Positions 33,915 through 43,353 are shown, counted from the stretch's first letter. The stretch is 64,000 bases of DNA from an uncultured Mailhella sp. (GCF_944324995.1 NZ_CALUYL010000001.1:186001-250000), one strand, 5' to 3'. The notes: generated by a model from the letters alone, not told the origin. Numbers and translations: made by a program.

Positions 33915-34260
33915 ACGAAACATACAAACGGCTGCTCCGCAGGCACGTCCCCTTCTTCCCCGGCGGCTTTGAGAAAAACATGTCCGTCTCAGGCTGTCAG
34001 CGTGAACCCGCGCGTTTCTCCCGAACCGGAGGCGACGCAGCCTTGCATCGCCAGCTCAGGCACGGCTGACGGCAGACATTGCCGCCGGGGGAATCCCCGC
34101 TTCCTGCCGCAGGCGGTACATTAACCGGCCGCGGTACGCGTCCGTGCCGAAAGTTTTGTACCAGGCGTTTCAGGTTTTCATTGAAATTATTGAAAAAATA
34201 ATTATGGCATCATCCTTGCATAAGAACAGGCAACGCATCCTTCTTCTCAAGGAGTTCGCC
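33915..34260. other. Intergenic region before exported nitrilase gene
   Basis: 346 bp without a gene. It holds the sigma-54 promoter at 34205-34219 and the ribosome site. No terminator for the upstream regulator was recognised. Confidence 0.6.
34205..34219 (+). promoter_or_regulatory. Sigma-54 (-24/-12) promoter of the nitrilase gene
   Basis: TGGCATCATCCTTGC matches TGGCAC-N5-TTGC except for the last base of the -24 box. It is followed by A-rich sequence and a start codon at 34261, so the transcript would begin near 34231. Confidence 0.7.
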
Positions 34261-35403
34261 ATGAACCTTTTCTCCAGAAGCATATTCCGCAGAGTAGGCG
34301 CGGCCTGCCTTCTTTCCGTTCTTTCCGCCACGCTCTGCCTGGCGGCGGAGGCTCCCCGCTACGACGACCATCTCAAGCTGGCTCTCGTCAACATGCAGCC
34401 CGTCTGGGGCGACAAGGACGCCAACCTCAAAAAGATGGTCCGCATGTCGAACGAAGCTGCCGACAACGGCGCACAGATGATCGTGTTTCCCGAAATGTGC
34501 CTCACCGGCTACGCCATGGAACAGGGCGACATGAAGCGCGCCGACCGCATGCAGATACGCCTTGCCGAAACGGAAACCGGACCGAGCGCGGCCGTGATGA
34601 CGAAGCTTGCCAAAGATCGCAGCGTTTACATCGTTTACGGTTATCCGGAACGCATCGGCAGCGACAAGCTGAACGTGTATAATTCCGCCTTCGTGGCCGG
34701 GCCGGACGGCTATCTCGGCTCGTACCGCAAAATTCATCCCTTCGGCAGCGAAGTCATCTGGTGCAAGACCGGCACGGAGCCCTTCTCCTTCGACACTCCC
34801 TGGGGCCCCATGGGCATAAGCATCTGCTACGACACCTACAACTATCCAGAACTCGGCCGCTACTACGGCGCGCTCGGCTGCCGCATGATACTCAACCCCA
34901 CGGCCACGTCCTGGGCATACTACTCCAACAAGAATCTCAAGGACGGCAAGCCCCTCAACAACGGCTTTCCCACCGCGGGCAACAACACGGAATGGGTGAA
35001 CCGCTTCAAGAGCCGCGTTGAGGCCGTAGTGGTGCAGAGCGGTCTGTTCGTGGCGAGCTCCGACCTCGCCGGCGCGGAATACGACGCCAAAGGAACCTTC
35101 ATGGGCACCTGCTTCCCCGGCGGCTCCTGCGTGGTCGGCCCCTCTGACGACAAGCCCGGTACGCTCACCTATTTCGACTACTTCGGCACCGATCCCGCCG
35201 CGTTCGGCACGGAAGGCATAGCCTACAGCACCGTCGATCTGAGCCGCGCCACCCGCAATTCCTTTGCAAACTACATCAAGACCGACCTGCAGGAAGGCAA
35301 TCTGTACATGCCCGATCTCTACGCCAAATGGTTCGGCGATCTGGCGGCCTCCGGCAAGTTCACCTCCCTGAATCACGCCATGAGCGGAGCAGCGGAGCGG
35401 TAG
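34261..35403 (+). CDS. Exported carbon-nitrogen hydrolase (nitrilase superfamily)
   Basis: 380 residues with a signal peptide (RRVGAACLLSVLSATLCLA, cleavage near AEA). The Glu-Lys-Cys catalytic triad of the nitrilase superfamily is visible: Glu78 (VFPEMCLTGY), Lys157 (YRKIHPF) and Cys189 (SICYDTYNYPE). It probably hydrolyses an amide or nitrile in the periplasm, releasing a carboxylate and ammonia. Most family members are cytoplasmic, so the signal peptide is unusual. The start at 34261 follows AAGGAG; the frame is open upstream but without support. The sigma-54 promoter and the position beside locus C suggest it supplies a substrate for import. Confidence 0.85.
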   Translation: MNLFSRSIFRRVGAACLLSVLSATLCLAAEAPRYDDHLKLALVNMQPVWGDKDANLKKMVRMSNEAADNGAQMIVFPEMCLTGYAMEQGDMKRADRMQIRLAETETGPSAAVMTKLAKDRSVYIVYGYPERIGSDKLNVYNSAFVAGPDGYLGSYRKIHPFGSEVIWCKTGTEPFSFDTPWGPMGISICYDTYNYPELGRYYGALGCRMILNPTATSWAYYSNKNLKDGKPLNNGFPTAGNNTEWVNRFKSRVEAVVVQSGLFVASSDLAGAEYDAKGTFMGTCFPGGSCVVGPSDDKPGTLTYFDYFGTDPAAFGTEGIAYSTVDLSRATRNSFANYIKTDLQEGNLYMPDLYAKWFGDLAASGKFTSLNHAMSGAAER

Positions 35404-35510
35404 TTCGCTCAGCTTCACGTTTACGGGCGCGACGCCTGCGTAAAACTCCTCCCCGGCGCAGACGTCGCAGCCCGTTCATTCTCCTCCTCATCCAGATTCC
35501 TGGACAAAGA

Positions 35511-35550
35511 GCGCGGCCCCATCCTTTCGGATGAAGCCGCGCCCTTTCTT
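35511..35550 (+). terminator. Terminator between nitrilase and valS genes
   Basis: GCGCGGC and GCCGCGC pair, with ATCC/GGAT pairing inside, followed by CCTTTCTT. It lies between convergent genes. Confidence 0.6.
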
Positions 35551-35574
35551 GTTCACGCGTGCGGAAAAACGCCG

Positions 35575-38223
35575 CTATTCTTCCATGGCTTCCTTGAAGC
35601 GCTTCTGCAGCGCCTGCATCTTGGCCTTCTTGTCGATGAGTTCCGTGTGACGCGCCTTTTCGGATTCCACAAGGTCCGCGGGAGCGCGCTTGACGAAGTT
35701 CTCATTGGAAAGCTTGGCGTCGAGAGCGACGAGATCCTTGTCCACCTTGCCGATTTCCTTGTCGAGGCGGGCGAGTTCGGCCTGGAAGTCCACCGCACCC
35801 GAAAGCAGCACGATGACTTCACAGCCGCGCACCACGTTGCTGGCCGAAGCCTTGGGAGCGTGGGCGTTGCTGTCGATGGTGAGGCTTTCGAGTCTCGCCA
35901 GATCGAAGAATCCGCGGTTCGCCTCCAGCAGGGCGGCCTGTTCGTCGCTCGCCGGACGCAGCACCACGGTCAGGCGGTACGAAGGCTTGATGTTGAGTTC
36001 CGCGCGGATGGTGCGGATGGCGCTGATGGCTTCCTGAAGGAAGATCATCTCGTCGGATTCGCGCTTCTTCACGCACTGCGGACGGGCTTCGGGATAAAGC
36101 TGCGTGGCGATGTCCGTGCCTTCATGGCCGGGCAGGGAATTCCACACTTCGGCGGTCACGAAGGGAATCATGGGATGCAGCAGCAGGAGAATTTCACGCA
36201 GCACGGTGTAGAGCACATACTGCGCTTCTTCCTTGGCCTCACCCTCTTCCTTCATGTCGGCCTTGATGAGTTCGAGGTACCAGTCGCAGAACTCGTTCCA
36301 CAGGAACTTGTACACGCACTGGGCCGCGTCGTTGAAGCGATAGCTTTCGAGAGCGGCGTCCTCTTCCACCTTGATTTCCTCAAGACGGTTGAGAATCCAC
36401 TTGTGATGCAGTCCCTTGACGGCGCCGAGATCCACGGCCTTGGGCTCGCCGTGTTCGGGCAGGTTCATGAGGGCGAAGCGCGAAGCGTTCCACACCTTGT
36501 TCACGAAGTGGCGATAGCCTTCAATGCGCTCCTCGGACATGCGGATGTCGCGGCCCATGGCGGCAAAGGCGGCCAGGGTGAAGCGCAGAGAGTCCGCGCC
36601 GTACTTGCGGATCATGTCCTGCGGGTTGATGCCGTTGCCGAGCGACTTGGACATCTTGCGGCCCTGCGCGTCGCGCACGAGGGCATGGATGTACACTTCG
36701 CGGAAGGGCACTTCGCCCATGAAGTGCTGGCCCATCATGATCATGCGGGCCACCCAGAAGAACAGGATGTCGAACGCCGTGACGAGCACGCTCGTGGGAT
36801 AGTACTTCTTGAGCGTTTCGGTGTGTTCGGGCCAGCCCATGGTGGAGAAGGGCCACAGCGCGGAAGAGAACCAGGTGTCGAGCACGTCGGGGTCCTGTTC
36901 CAGCTTGCGGCTGCCGCACTTGGGGCACGTCGCGGGATCTTCCTCGGCCACGATGAGCTCGCCGCAGTCGGCGCAGGTCCACGCGGGGATGCGGTGGCCC
37001 CACCAGATCTGACGGCTGATGCACCAGTCGCGGATGTTGTCCAGCCAGTTGTAGTAGGTCTTGGTCCAGCTTTCGGGATAAATCTTGATCTTGTCCGGCA
37101 CGGCGGCGCGGGCGGCGGGAGCCATCTTGCTGATGGCCACGAACCACTGATCGGAAACGTAGGGCTCGATGACGGTCTTGCAGCGGTAGCAGCAGCCCAC
37201 GCTGTGGGTGAGCGGCTCTTCCTTCACGAGATGGCCGTTTTCGCGCAGCTCTTCCACAATGGCCTTGCGGCATTCCTCGCGGCTCATGCCGGCGTAGCGG
37301 CCGCACACGTCGCTCATGCACATGTTGCCGTTGTCGTCGATGACCTGGATGAATTCCAGATTGTGGGCGTGGCCGAGCTTCCAGTCGTTGGGATCGTGGC
37401 AGGGCGTGACCTTCAGGCAGCCGGTGCCGAATTCGCGGTCCACATAACGGTCGGCGATGAGCGGAACTTCGCGGTTCACCACGGGCACGATGAGCTTCTT
37501 GCCCACGAAGGCGGCGTAGCGCTCGTCGTCGGGATGCACGCACACGGCCGAGTCGCCGAGAATAGTTTCGGGGCGGGTGGTGGCGATGGTCACGGAGCCG
37601 GTGCCGTCGGCGAAGTCGTAGCGCACATGCCAGAGCGAGCCCTTGGCGTCGATGTGATCCACTTCGTCGTCGGCAAGGGCGGTGTGGCAGCGCGGGCACC
37701 AGTTGACGATGTACTTGCCCTTGTAGATGAGTCCTTCCTTATAGAGCTGCACGAACACCTTGCGCACGGCGCGGGCGAGATTGTCGTCCATGGTGAAGGC
37801 TTCGCGCGTCCAGTCCACGGAGGAGCCGAGTTCCTTGATCTGTTCCAGAATCTGGCCGCCGTACTGCTTCTTCCATTCCCACACGCGCTTGATGAAGTCT
37901 TCGCGGCCCACGTCGTGACGGGTTTTGCCTTCCTTGGCGAGGGCGCGTTCCACCACGTTCTGCGTGGCGATGCCCGCATGGTCGGTGCCGGGAATCCACA
38001 GCACGTTCTTGCCCTTCTGACGGGCGTGACGGCAGAGGATGTCCTGAAGGGTCTGGTTCAGGGCGTGACCGATGTGCAGAATGCCCGTAACGTTGGGCGG
38101 AGGAATGACGATGGAATACGGGTCGCCGGGGGCGGACAGGTCGGGCGTGAAGGTTTTGGCTTCTTCCCAGTGCTTGCGCCAGTGAGCTTCCACTTCCTGC
38201 GGTTCATAGGCTTTGGACAGCAT
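35575..38223 (-). CDS. valS: Valyl-tRNA synthetase
   Basis: 882 residues, normal for a bacterial ValRS. Class I signatures are present: HIGH as ILHIGHAL near residue 48 and KMSKS as GRKMSKSLGNG near 525. The editing (CP1) region, the anticodon-binding domain and a C-terminal coiled coil (FQAELARLDKEIGKVDKDL) follow in order. It charges tRNA-Val in the cytoplasm. The ATG at 38223 follows GGAG; the open frame extends further upstream, but the sequence there does not belong to the family. Monocistronic and divergent from the next gene. Confidence 0.97.
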   Translation of the reverse strand: MLSKAYEPQEVEAHWRKHWEEAKTFTPDLSAPGDPYSIVIPPPNVTGILHIGHALNQTLQDILCRHARQKGKNVLWIPGTDHAGIATQNVVERALAKEGKTRHDVGREDFIKRVWEWKKQYGGQILEQIKELGSSVDWTREAFTMDDNLARAVRKVFVQLYKEGLIYKGKYIVNWCPRCHTALADDEVDHIDAKGSLWHVRYDFADGTGSVTIATTRPETILGDSAVCVHPDDERYAAFVGKKLIVPVVNREVPLIADRYVDREFGTGCLKVTPCHDPNDWKLGHAHNLEFIQVIDDNGNMCMSDVCGRYAGMSREECRKAIVEELRENGHLVKEEPLTHSVGCCYRCKTVIEPYVSDQWFVAISKMAPAARAAVPDKIKIYPESWTKTYYNWLDNIRDWCISRQIWWGHRIPAWTCADCGELIVAEEDPATCPKCGSRKLEQDPDVLDTWFSSALWPFSTMGWPEHTETLKKYYPTSVLVTAFDILFFWVARMIMMGQHFMGEVPFREVYIHALVRDAQGRKMSKSLGNGINPQDMIRKYGADSLRFTLAAFAAMGRDIRMSEERIEGYRHFVNKVWNASRFALMNLPEHGEPKAVDLGAVKGLHHKWILNRLEEIKVEEDAALESYRFNDAAQCVYKFLWNEFCDWYLELIKADMKEEGEAKEEAQYVLYTVLREILLLLHPMIPFVTAEVWNSLPGHEGTDIATQLYPEARPQCVKKRESDEMIFLQEAISAIRTIRAELNIKPSYRLTVVLRPASDEQAALLEANRGFFDLARLESLTIDSNAHAPKASASNVVRGCEVIVLLSGAVDFQAELARLDKEIGKVDKDLVALDAKLSNENFVKRAPADLVESEKARHTELIDKKAKMQALQKRFKEAMEE

Positions 38224-38366
38224 TTCAAGGCTCCAATGGTTTAAAATATCCGCCGTTCCGCAGAGGAGCGCTCTGCGCCGCTCAGGCGGAAGCGCCGGGA
38301 GCTTGCGCCTGACTGCTCTTGCCGAACGGGCGGCTTGTGCGTATGCATAACACACGGAGGGAACAC

Positions 38367-39587
38367 ATGATTGCCATACTGTGGGACGCATCCCATATCT
38401 GGGGATATCTGCTGCTGCACGCCGTTCGTTCGACGGGCATTCCCTTCCGTGTACTCAAAGGGTTAGACATAGCCCAGACCGGTCTGTCTGGCAAGATGCT
38501 CATAGTGCCCGGAGGTTCTGCGCGGCGCAAGGCCGACGCCCTCGGGCCGGACGGCGCGCAGGCCGTGCGCCGCTTCGTGAAGGAAGGCGGCAAATATCTC
38601 GGCTTCTGCGGCGGCGCGGGGCTCGCGCTGGCCGACGGACTCGGCCTCTGCCCCTGGAGCCGCGACGGCATGACCGACCGGCTTCAGCATCTTGTGTCCG
38701 GGCATCTGGTCTGCTCCGTGGCCGAGGGCGGCGATCTTGTTCCGCCGAACCTCGCCGGAAAAGACGCGCTGCTGCCCGTGTGGTGGCCGGGCCGTTTCAA
38801 CGAGCCGGACGAGCCCTGCGACGTGCAGGTGCTTGCGCGATACCGCGCGCCCGGGCCCGATCTCTACGTGGCGGACATGCCCTTTTCCTCGATGCCCGCC
38901 GACATCCTCGCCGAATGGAAGACCATGTACGGCGTCGCGCTGCGGCCCTCCCTGCTCGACGGCCGCCCCTGCGCCGTCACGGGAACCTGCGGCAGGGGCG
39001 AATGGCTTCTGAGCTACAGCCACTTGGAAACGCCCTCCGGCGCGTTCCCGGGCTCGGAACAGGCGGGATCCTGGCTCATGCACATTCTGCGCCGCTGGTG
39101 CGGCGCGCCCGCGGATCTTGCGTCCGTGCCGCCGCTGGACTTTGCCGCCCTTCCCGTGCTCTGGGAAGACAAAACGCTGCTTGCCTCGCGCGCCTCGCTC
39201 GACGAGCTGCTCTCCCTGGCCTGCGAGCTCGGCCTGCTCTTTCCGCGCAATTCCTGGCTGCTCGGCTGGCGTTCCGGCGTGCCCGGGGCGCAGTTCAACA
39301 GCCTGAACGCCGCGCTTTCCACCACGCTCAGCCTGCCGCCCGACAAGCGGCGTCTCCGCCTCTGGAACGAGCGCCGCAGCGATTTTGAACAGGCCTTCTC
39401 CCTCTTTTTTCAGGGCGCAAGAAGCTGGCTTCTCGCCCGACGGCTCGCCGACACGCTGGCCGATTCCGCGCCGGGCATGCTGCCGCGGGAACTGCTGGTG
39501 GACCAGCGCCGCGCGCTTTTCGGTTCGCCCATGTTCGGCGGCGGCCTCAGCGAACAGCTGCTGAACATGCTCGAAGAACTGGCGTGA
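38367..39587 (+). CDS. BPL_N (glutamine amidotransferase-like) domain protein
   Basis: 406 residues. The N-terminal ~235 residues resemble the class I glutamine-amidotransferase-like domain of biotin-protein ligases (BPL_N): MIAILWDASHIWGY, MLIVPGGSARRKADAL and YLGFCGGAGLALA, with Cys at the nucleophile-elbow position. The C-terminal ~170 residues are unrecognised. No biotin ligase catalytic domain is present. The ATG follows CGGAGG. Function unknown; cofactor- or peptide-related amidotransferase chemistry is possible. It is divergent from valS. Confidence 0.75.
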   Translation: MIAILWDASHIWGYLLLHAVRSTGIPFRVLKGLDIAQTGLSGKMLIVPGGSARRKADALGPDGAQAVRRFVKEGGKYLGFCGGAGLALADGLGLCPWSRDGMTDRLQHLVSGHLVCSVAEGGDLVPPNLAGKDALLPVWWPGRFNEPDEPCDVQVLARYRAPGPDLYVADMPFSSMPADILAEWKTMYGVALRPSLLDGRPCAVTGTCGRGEWLLSYSHLETPSGAFPGSEQAGSWLMHILRRWCGAPADLASVPPLDFAALPVLWEDKTLLASRASLDELLSLACELGLLFPRNSWLLGWRSGVPGAQFNSLNAALSTTLSLPPDKRRLRLWNERRSDFEQAFSLFFQGARSWLLARRLADTLADSAPGMLPRELLVDQRRALFGSPMFGGGLSEQLLNMLEELA

Positions 39588-40034
39588 GACCTTCCGGCGG
39601 AACTTCGCGCCCCCCTCGGCTCATCCCCGCGACAGCGCGTCCTCCCCCGCCTTGCCGCCTGCAAGACGCAGGCGACGCTCGCGCAGCGCCGCCGCAAACA
39701 CGGATTCCGCCGCAACATAAACGCCGCTCCCACGCTCCCGCCTGCCGAAAAACGCCGACGCCGAAGCCCCGGTGCGCGAATAGGCAGGCGCACGGCAGTC
39801 GCCTTCGCCTCCCGCCGCGCTCCCTGCGCCTCGTCCGCGCATAAAAAATCCCGCCGCTTCCGAAAGGGAAGAGACGGGGAACACGCCGGGCACACTCCAG
39901 GCAACTGGAAAACCCCGCGCCGCCGTGCTTTGCGTCCACACCAAAGTCACAGCGCGCGAGGCGGGGACAAAACATGAAAACATCGGGGGAAAATTCCGCC
40001 CGCAGAAGACACGGCAAAGCCGCAGCACCAGAGA
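39588..40034. other. GC-rich intergenic region
   Basis: 447 bp between convergent genes. Several overlapping open frames run through it on both strands, but none has a ribosome site or a recognisable product. It contains the minus-strand terminator at 39843-39878. Nothing else was recognised. Confidence 0.6.
39843..39878 (-). terminator. Terminator of the XRE regulator gene
   Basis: On the minus strand CCCGTC-T-CTTCC pairs with GGAAG-C-GGCGGG, followed by ATTTTTT. It leaves a 3' untranslated region of about 155 nt after the XRE gene. Confidence 0.7.
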
Positions 40035-40598
40035 TTACGAACGGCCCCTGCGCAGGCAGCAGGCCACGAGCGCAAGCCCCGCGGCCACGGCCGCCAGCGC
40101 GGCCCAGAAAAGCGCCTTCACGTCGCGCGCAAGCACATAGCCCCACAGCCCGGTATGCACGCCGCCCCGGCCGTCCACAAGCTGCACGGGAAAAAGTTCG
40201 GAATAAATCCACATGGTCAGAAGGCCGCCCGCGCCGATGAGAAACATCAGCACGCCGGCCGCGAGCGCAATGTGACGCGCCGCCGCGCTTGCAGGCTGAG
40301 CGGGCGTCGTCGTCTTTTCGCCGCGCTCTTCCGGCAGAGATTCCGCAGGCGCGGCTTCGCCGGATTCCGCCGGACCTTCGGGCGCGTCCGCCTGATCCCT
40401 CAGCAGATAATCAAGACTCACCCCCAGCGTGTCGGCAAGTTCCACCAGACGGTCAAGATCGGGAGCCGAAAGACCGGTTTCCCATTTCGTGACGGACTGC
40501 CGGGACACGCCCATGCGCTGCGCAAGCTCTTCCTGCGAAAGTCCCAGAGCCTTGCGTCGGGCCTGAATTTTTCCGTATAGCTGGAGATCTTTCCTCAT
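40035..40598 (-). CDS. XRE-family HTH regulator with two C-terminal membrane helices
   Basis: 187 residues. An N-terminal XRE/Cro-type helix-turn-helix (~7-62: RRKALGLSQEELAQRMGVSR, then SLDYLL) is followed by an Ala/Glu/Pro-rich linker and two hydrophobic segments (AAGVLMFLIGAGGLLTMWIY and ALFWAALAAVAAGLALVACC). It is probably a membrane-tethered repressor. The ATG at 40598 follows GGAAG; the frame extends upstream without support. The target is unknown and its neighbours give no hint. Confidence 0.82.
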   Translation of the reverse strand: MRKDLQLYGKIQARRKALGLSQEELAQRMGVSRQSVTKWETGLSAPDLDRLVELADTLGVSLDYLLRDQADAPEGPAESGEAAPAESLPEERGEKTTTPAQPASAAARHIALAAGVLMFLIGAGGLLTMWIYSELFPVQLVDGRGGVHTGLWGYVLARDVKALFWAALAAVAAGLALVACCLRRGRS

Positions 40599-40807
40599 GT
40601 GCTTCCATGGGCTGACGACATTTCTGATCCGGAAAGCCGGAGCCTCCCCGTTTCCGGCTGAATCTGCGCATTCCCTGCGGGGAACGTCACGCCTCCCGGT
40701 CCTGCCGGTCGCGTCGACGGCCATGAACGACCGCGTTTTAAATCAAGACATGGCCGGACGCGGGGCGAACAAGGCTCGCCGCGGTCCGGCCACAATGCAT
40801 TGCCTCG

Positions 40808-41074
40808 TTACTTCAGACGGTCCATCGCCTTGTCATAGAAGACGCACAGCGCGTCCATGTCCTGCTTCTGCTGAAGCTGAAGCAGTTCGGGCTGCAGCTC
40901 CTGCATGACCTTCGCGTACTTTTCAGGATCCTTCTGGGAAACTTCCTGAATGGTCTGGGCAAAGGCGGTGGCCTTCTGCTGCGCTTCCTCAGGGCTGCAT
41001 CCGGCCTCGGCAAGGGAAGAACAGCCAAGGGTCAGGGCCAGAGCCGCGCACGCGGCCAACATCTTCCTGTTCAT
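40808..41074 (-). CDS. Small exported protein of unknown function
   Basis: 88 residues with an N-terminal signal peptide (MNRKMLAACAALALTLGC), cleavage probably near AEA-GCSPEE. A Cys lies at the end of the hydrophobic stretch, but the lipobox is poor. The mature part is Gln/Glu/Lys-rich, predicted helical, with two cysteines (GCSPEE and LCVFYD) that could form a disulfide in the periplasm. The ATG follows AGGAG. I do not recognise the family. Confidence 0.7.
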   Translation of the reverse strand: MNRKMLAACAALALTLGCSSLAEAGCSPEEAQQKATAFAQTIQEVSQKDPEKYAKVMQELQPELLQLQQKQDMDALCVFYDKAMDRLK

Positions 41075-41293
41075 AAGGAACTCCTGTGGTTTCATGGCGT
41101 ACTGCCAGGGGTGAACGGCAGGCCGGAGCATGCGGCCTGTCGATGGCGGCGCTTCAACATCATGATGAAAACAGCAGCCACCTCCCGCCTGACCTCGTCG
41201 AAAAAACACCCGAGACGTCAGGCCGCCGTGTAGGACGGTCAAGGTTTAACGCCATAGCCCGGCAGACTCCACCAACCGGAAGTTTCCTTTCCG

Positions 41294-41308
41294 GCAACTT
41301 ATGGTTGC
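41294..41308. promoter_or_regulatory. Candidate CRP-family operator 1
   Basis: GCAAC-TTATG-GTTGC is a perfect 5+5 bp dyad with a 5-bp centre. Its centre (~41301) is about 42 bp before a plausible start site after CATAAT (41333-41338), which would fit class II activation by a CRP/FNR protein. The link to the regulator at 46667 is inference. Confidence 0.5.
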
Positions 41309-41364
41309 ATCTCTTTTATTTCAGGAAATTATCATAATATATTTTCCCTTGTCACGTTATTTCG

Positions 41365-41379
41365 GCAACCAAAGGTTGC
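41365..41379. promoter_or_regulatory. Candidate CRP-family operator 2
   Basis: GCAAC-CAAAG-GTTGC has the same arms and spacing as the dyad 71 bp upstream, and pairing extends outward (CGGCAACC/GGTTGCCG). In a transcript this could also form a small hairpin. Confidence 0.5.
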
Positions 41380-41732
41380 CGGAAACAGCAGGTTGCACTG
41401 CCCGCTTCCGGCAGCGGACAAGGGGAAAAACGACGAATCCGGCTTCCTTTTCCGACCCGTTTAGTTCGCTCCGGAAGCATGCCCTTTCCTCTGAACATAC
41501 GCCTGCGCACGTCGTGCCGAAGCGGGGCGTCCGCCCCATCATCGACGCCCTGCGGTCGCGCAGACGTTTCCCGCAAAAATCATGCGCCATGTAACATATG
41601 CAACACGCGCCGCGAGAAAAAAGCCTCCATACTCCAGGCACGGAAGGCGGCCGGTCCCTGTCTCCAGACCCTTCCCGAAAAACGCGGACCGGCCTTTCTC
41701 CCTCCATACCAATCCCGTCTCAGGAGGTCAGC

Positions 41733-43352
41733 GTGATAAACACCATCGACACAGAAAAGTGTACCGGATGCGGCACTTGCTTCAAGACGTGCGGACTCGA
41801 CGTATTCAGACTCGACACCGATCAGCCGGTTCTTTCCCCCTGCATGGCCAAGTGCCCCGCAGGCATCGACATCCGCGGCTACAACGGCCTCATGCAGATG
41901 GGCAGCATCGACGAGGCCGCCGAAAAACTCAGAGAACGCAATCCCTTCCCCGCCGTCACGGGCCGCGTCTGCCCGCACCTGTGCGAGAGCGAGTGCAGCC
42001 GCGGCAAGGTGGATGGCGCCGTCAACATCAACGGCATCGAGCAGTATCTCGGCGACCGCACGCTCCACAGCGAGCCGAAAAAGCCCGCCGTGCGTCATGT
42101 TCACCGCATAGCCGTGGTGGGCTCCGGCCCCGCCGGTCTCTCCTGCGCCTGGTATCTCGCCCGCGCAGGCTACCCCGTGCGCGTGTTCGAGGCCATGCCC
42201 AAGCCCGGCGGCATGCTGCGCTACGGCATTCCCGTCTATCGCCTGCCCGAAGACGTACTCGACGCCCAGATTGAACAGCTCAAGGCGCTCGGCGTGGAAT
42301 TTCAGTGCGGAACGCGCGTGGGCAAGGGCTGCGACTGCAGCATGGAAGACCTCTACGAACTCGGCTACAAGGCCGTGTTCATCGCCCCCGGCGCGACAAA
42401 AAGCCGCAAGCCCGGCGTGCCCGGCGAAACGCTGTCCGGCGTGCTCTACGGCGTGGAATTTCTCTGCGCGGTCAGGCAGAACCGTCAGCAGCCGCTCTCC
42501 GGCAAGGTCGTGGTGATCGGCGGCGGTGCCGTGGCCATGGACGCCGCCATCACCGCCCGCAAACTCGGCGCGCAGAGCGTGGACCTCTACTGCCTGGAAA
42601 GCCGCGAAGAAATGCCCGCCTTCAAGCACGACATCGACGACGCCCTGAACGCCGGAGTCACGCTGCATCCGGGCTGGGGCCCCGTGGCCGTGGAAGGCGA
42701 ATCCTCCGTCAGGGCCATAACGCTGCGCCGCTGCCTCTCGGTGTTCAACGCCGAAGGCCGCTTCGCTCCCGCCTTCGACGAGGCCGACACGCAGAGCGTA
42801 GAAGCCGACGCCGTCATTTTCGCCATCGGCCAGAGCTCGGATCTTGCGCCCTTTGAAGACGTGGTGGAAACGGAGCGCGGACGCATCAAGGCCGACCCCG
42901 AAACCTTCGGCACCTCCTACTGGAAAATTTTTGCCGCGGGCGACGCCGTCACCGGCCCCTCCACCGTGATTTCCGCCATTGCCGGAGGCCGCGAAGCCGC
43001 CGTTTCCATCGACCGGCTCATGACCGGCGGACATCTGCACAGCGACAGAAAGGAAACAAGACCCCTCGCAGAAAACCTGCCTGGCGAAGGCGTGATGCTC
43101 TCTCCCCGCGTGGATCGCAGGGAAATCATCTCGGACGGCTTTGAGGAAAAGCGCCTCGGCCTCGACGACGTGGATGCCCTTCACGAATCCATGCGCTGCC
43201 TCACCTGCGGAGCCAAGGCCCGCGTCAACTACCGCGACGACTGCATGACATGCTTCTTCTGCGAGCTGCGCTGCCCGGCCCACGCCATCGACGTTCACCC
43301 CTTCAAGGAAAGACTGCCGTTCACGCTGGAACGCAATTTCGGAGGTTTTTAA
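41733..43352 (+). CDS. GltD-like FAD/NAD(P)H oxidoreductase with ferredoxin segments at both ends
   Basis: 539 residues. It begins with a cysteine cluster CTGCGTCFKTC, continues with the GltD-type N-terminal Fe-S region (CPAGIDIRGYNGLM, GRVCPHLCESEC), then FAD and NADPH Rossmann parts (IAVVGSGPAGLSCAWYLARA; VVVIGGGAVAMDAAI), and ends with Cys motifs CLTCG and CMTCFFCELRC. This is an electron-input module passing NAD(P)H electrons through Fe-S clusters. The start is GTG at 41733 after AGGAGG. The flavoprotein gene begins one base after its stop, so the two products probably work as one enzyme. Confidence 0.87.
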   Translation: MINTIDTEKCTGCGTCFKTCGLDVFRLDTDQPVLSPCMAKCPAGIDIRGYNGLMQMGSIDEAAEKLRERNPFPAVTGRVCPHLCESECSRGKVDGAVNINGIEQYLGDRTLHSEPKKPAVRHVHRIAVVGSGPAGLSCAWYLARAGYPVRVFEAMPKPGGMLRYGIPVYRLPEDVLDAQIEQLKALGVEFQCGTRVGKGCDCSMEDLYELGYKAVFIAPGATKSRKPGVPGETLSGVLYGVEFLCAVRQNRQQPLSGKVVVIGGGAVAMDAAITARKLGAQSVDLYCLESREEMPAFKHDIDDALNAGVTLHPGWGPVAVEGESSVRAITLRRCLSVFNAEGRFAPAFDEADTQSVEADAVIFAIGQSSDLAPFEDVVETERGRIKADPETFGTSYWKIFAAGDAVTGPSTVISAIAGGREAAVSIDRLMTGGHLHSDRKETRPLAENLPGEGVMLSPRVDRREIISDGFEEKRLGLDDVDALHESMRCLTCGAKARVNYRDDCMTCFFCELRCPAHAIDVHPFKERLPFTLERNFGGF

Positions 43353-43353
43353 T

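Larger units (their letters stand above)
41075..41732. other. Upstream region of locus D
   Basis: 658 bp without a supported gene. It contains an AT-rich island (~41300-41360) with two GCAAC-N5-GTTGC dyads around a possible promoter. The remaining ~350 bp before the GTG at 41733 would be a long leader; no riboswitch was recognised in it. Confidence 0.6.

Noticed and set aside
39547..40212. A minus-strand open frame overlapping the end of the XRE gene and the BPL_N gene
   Set aside because: Cys/Arg-rich low-complexity product, overlaps two supported genes and a terminator, no ribosome site.
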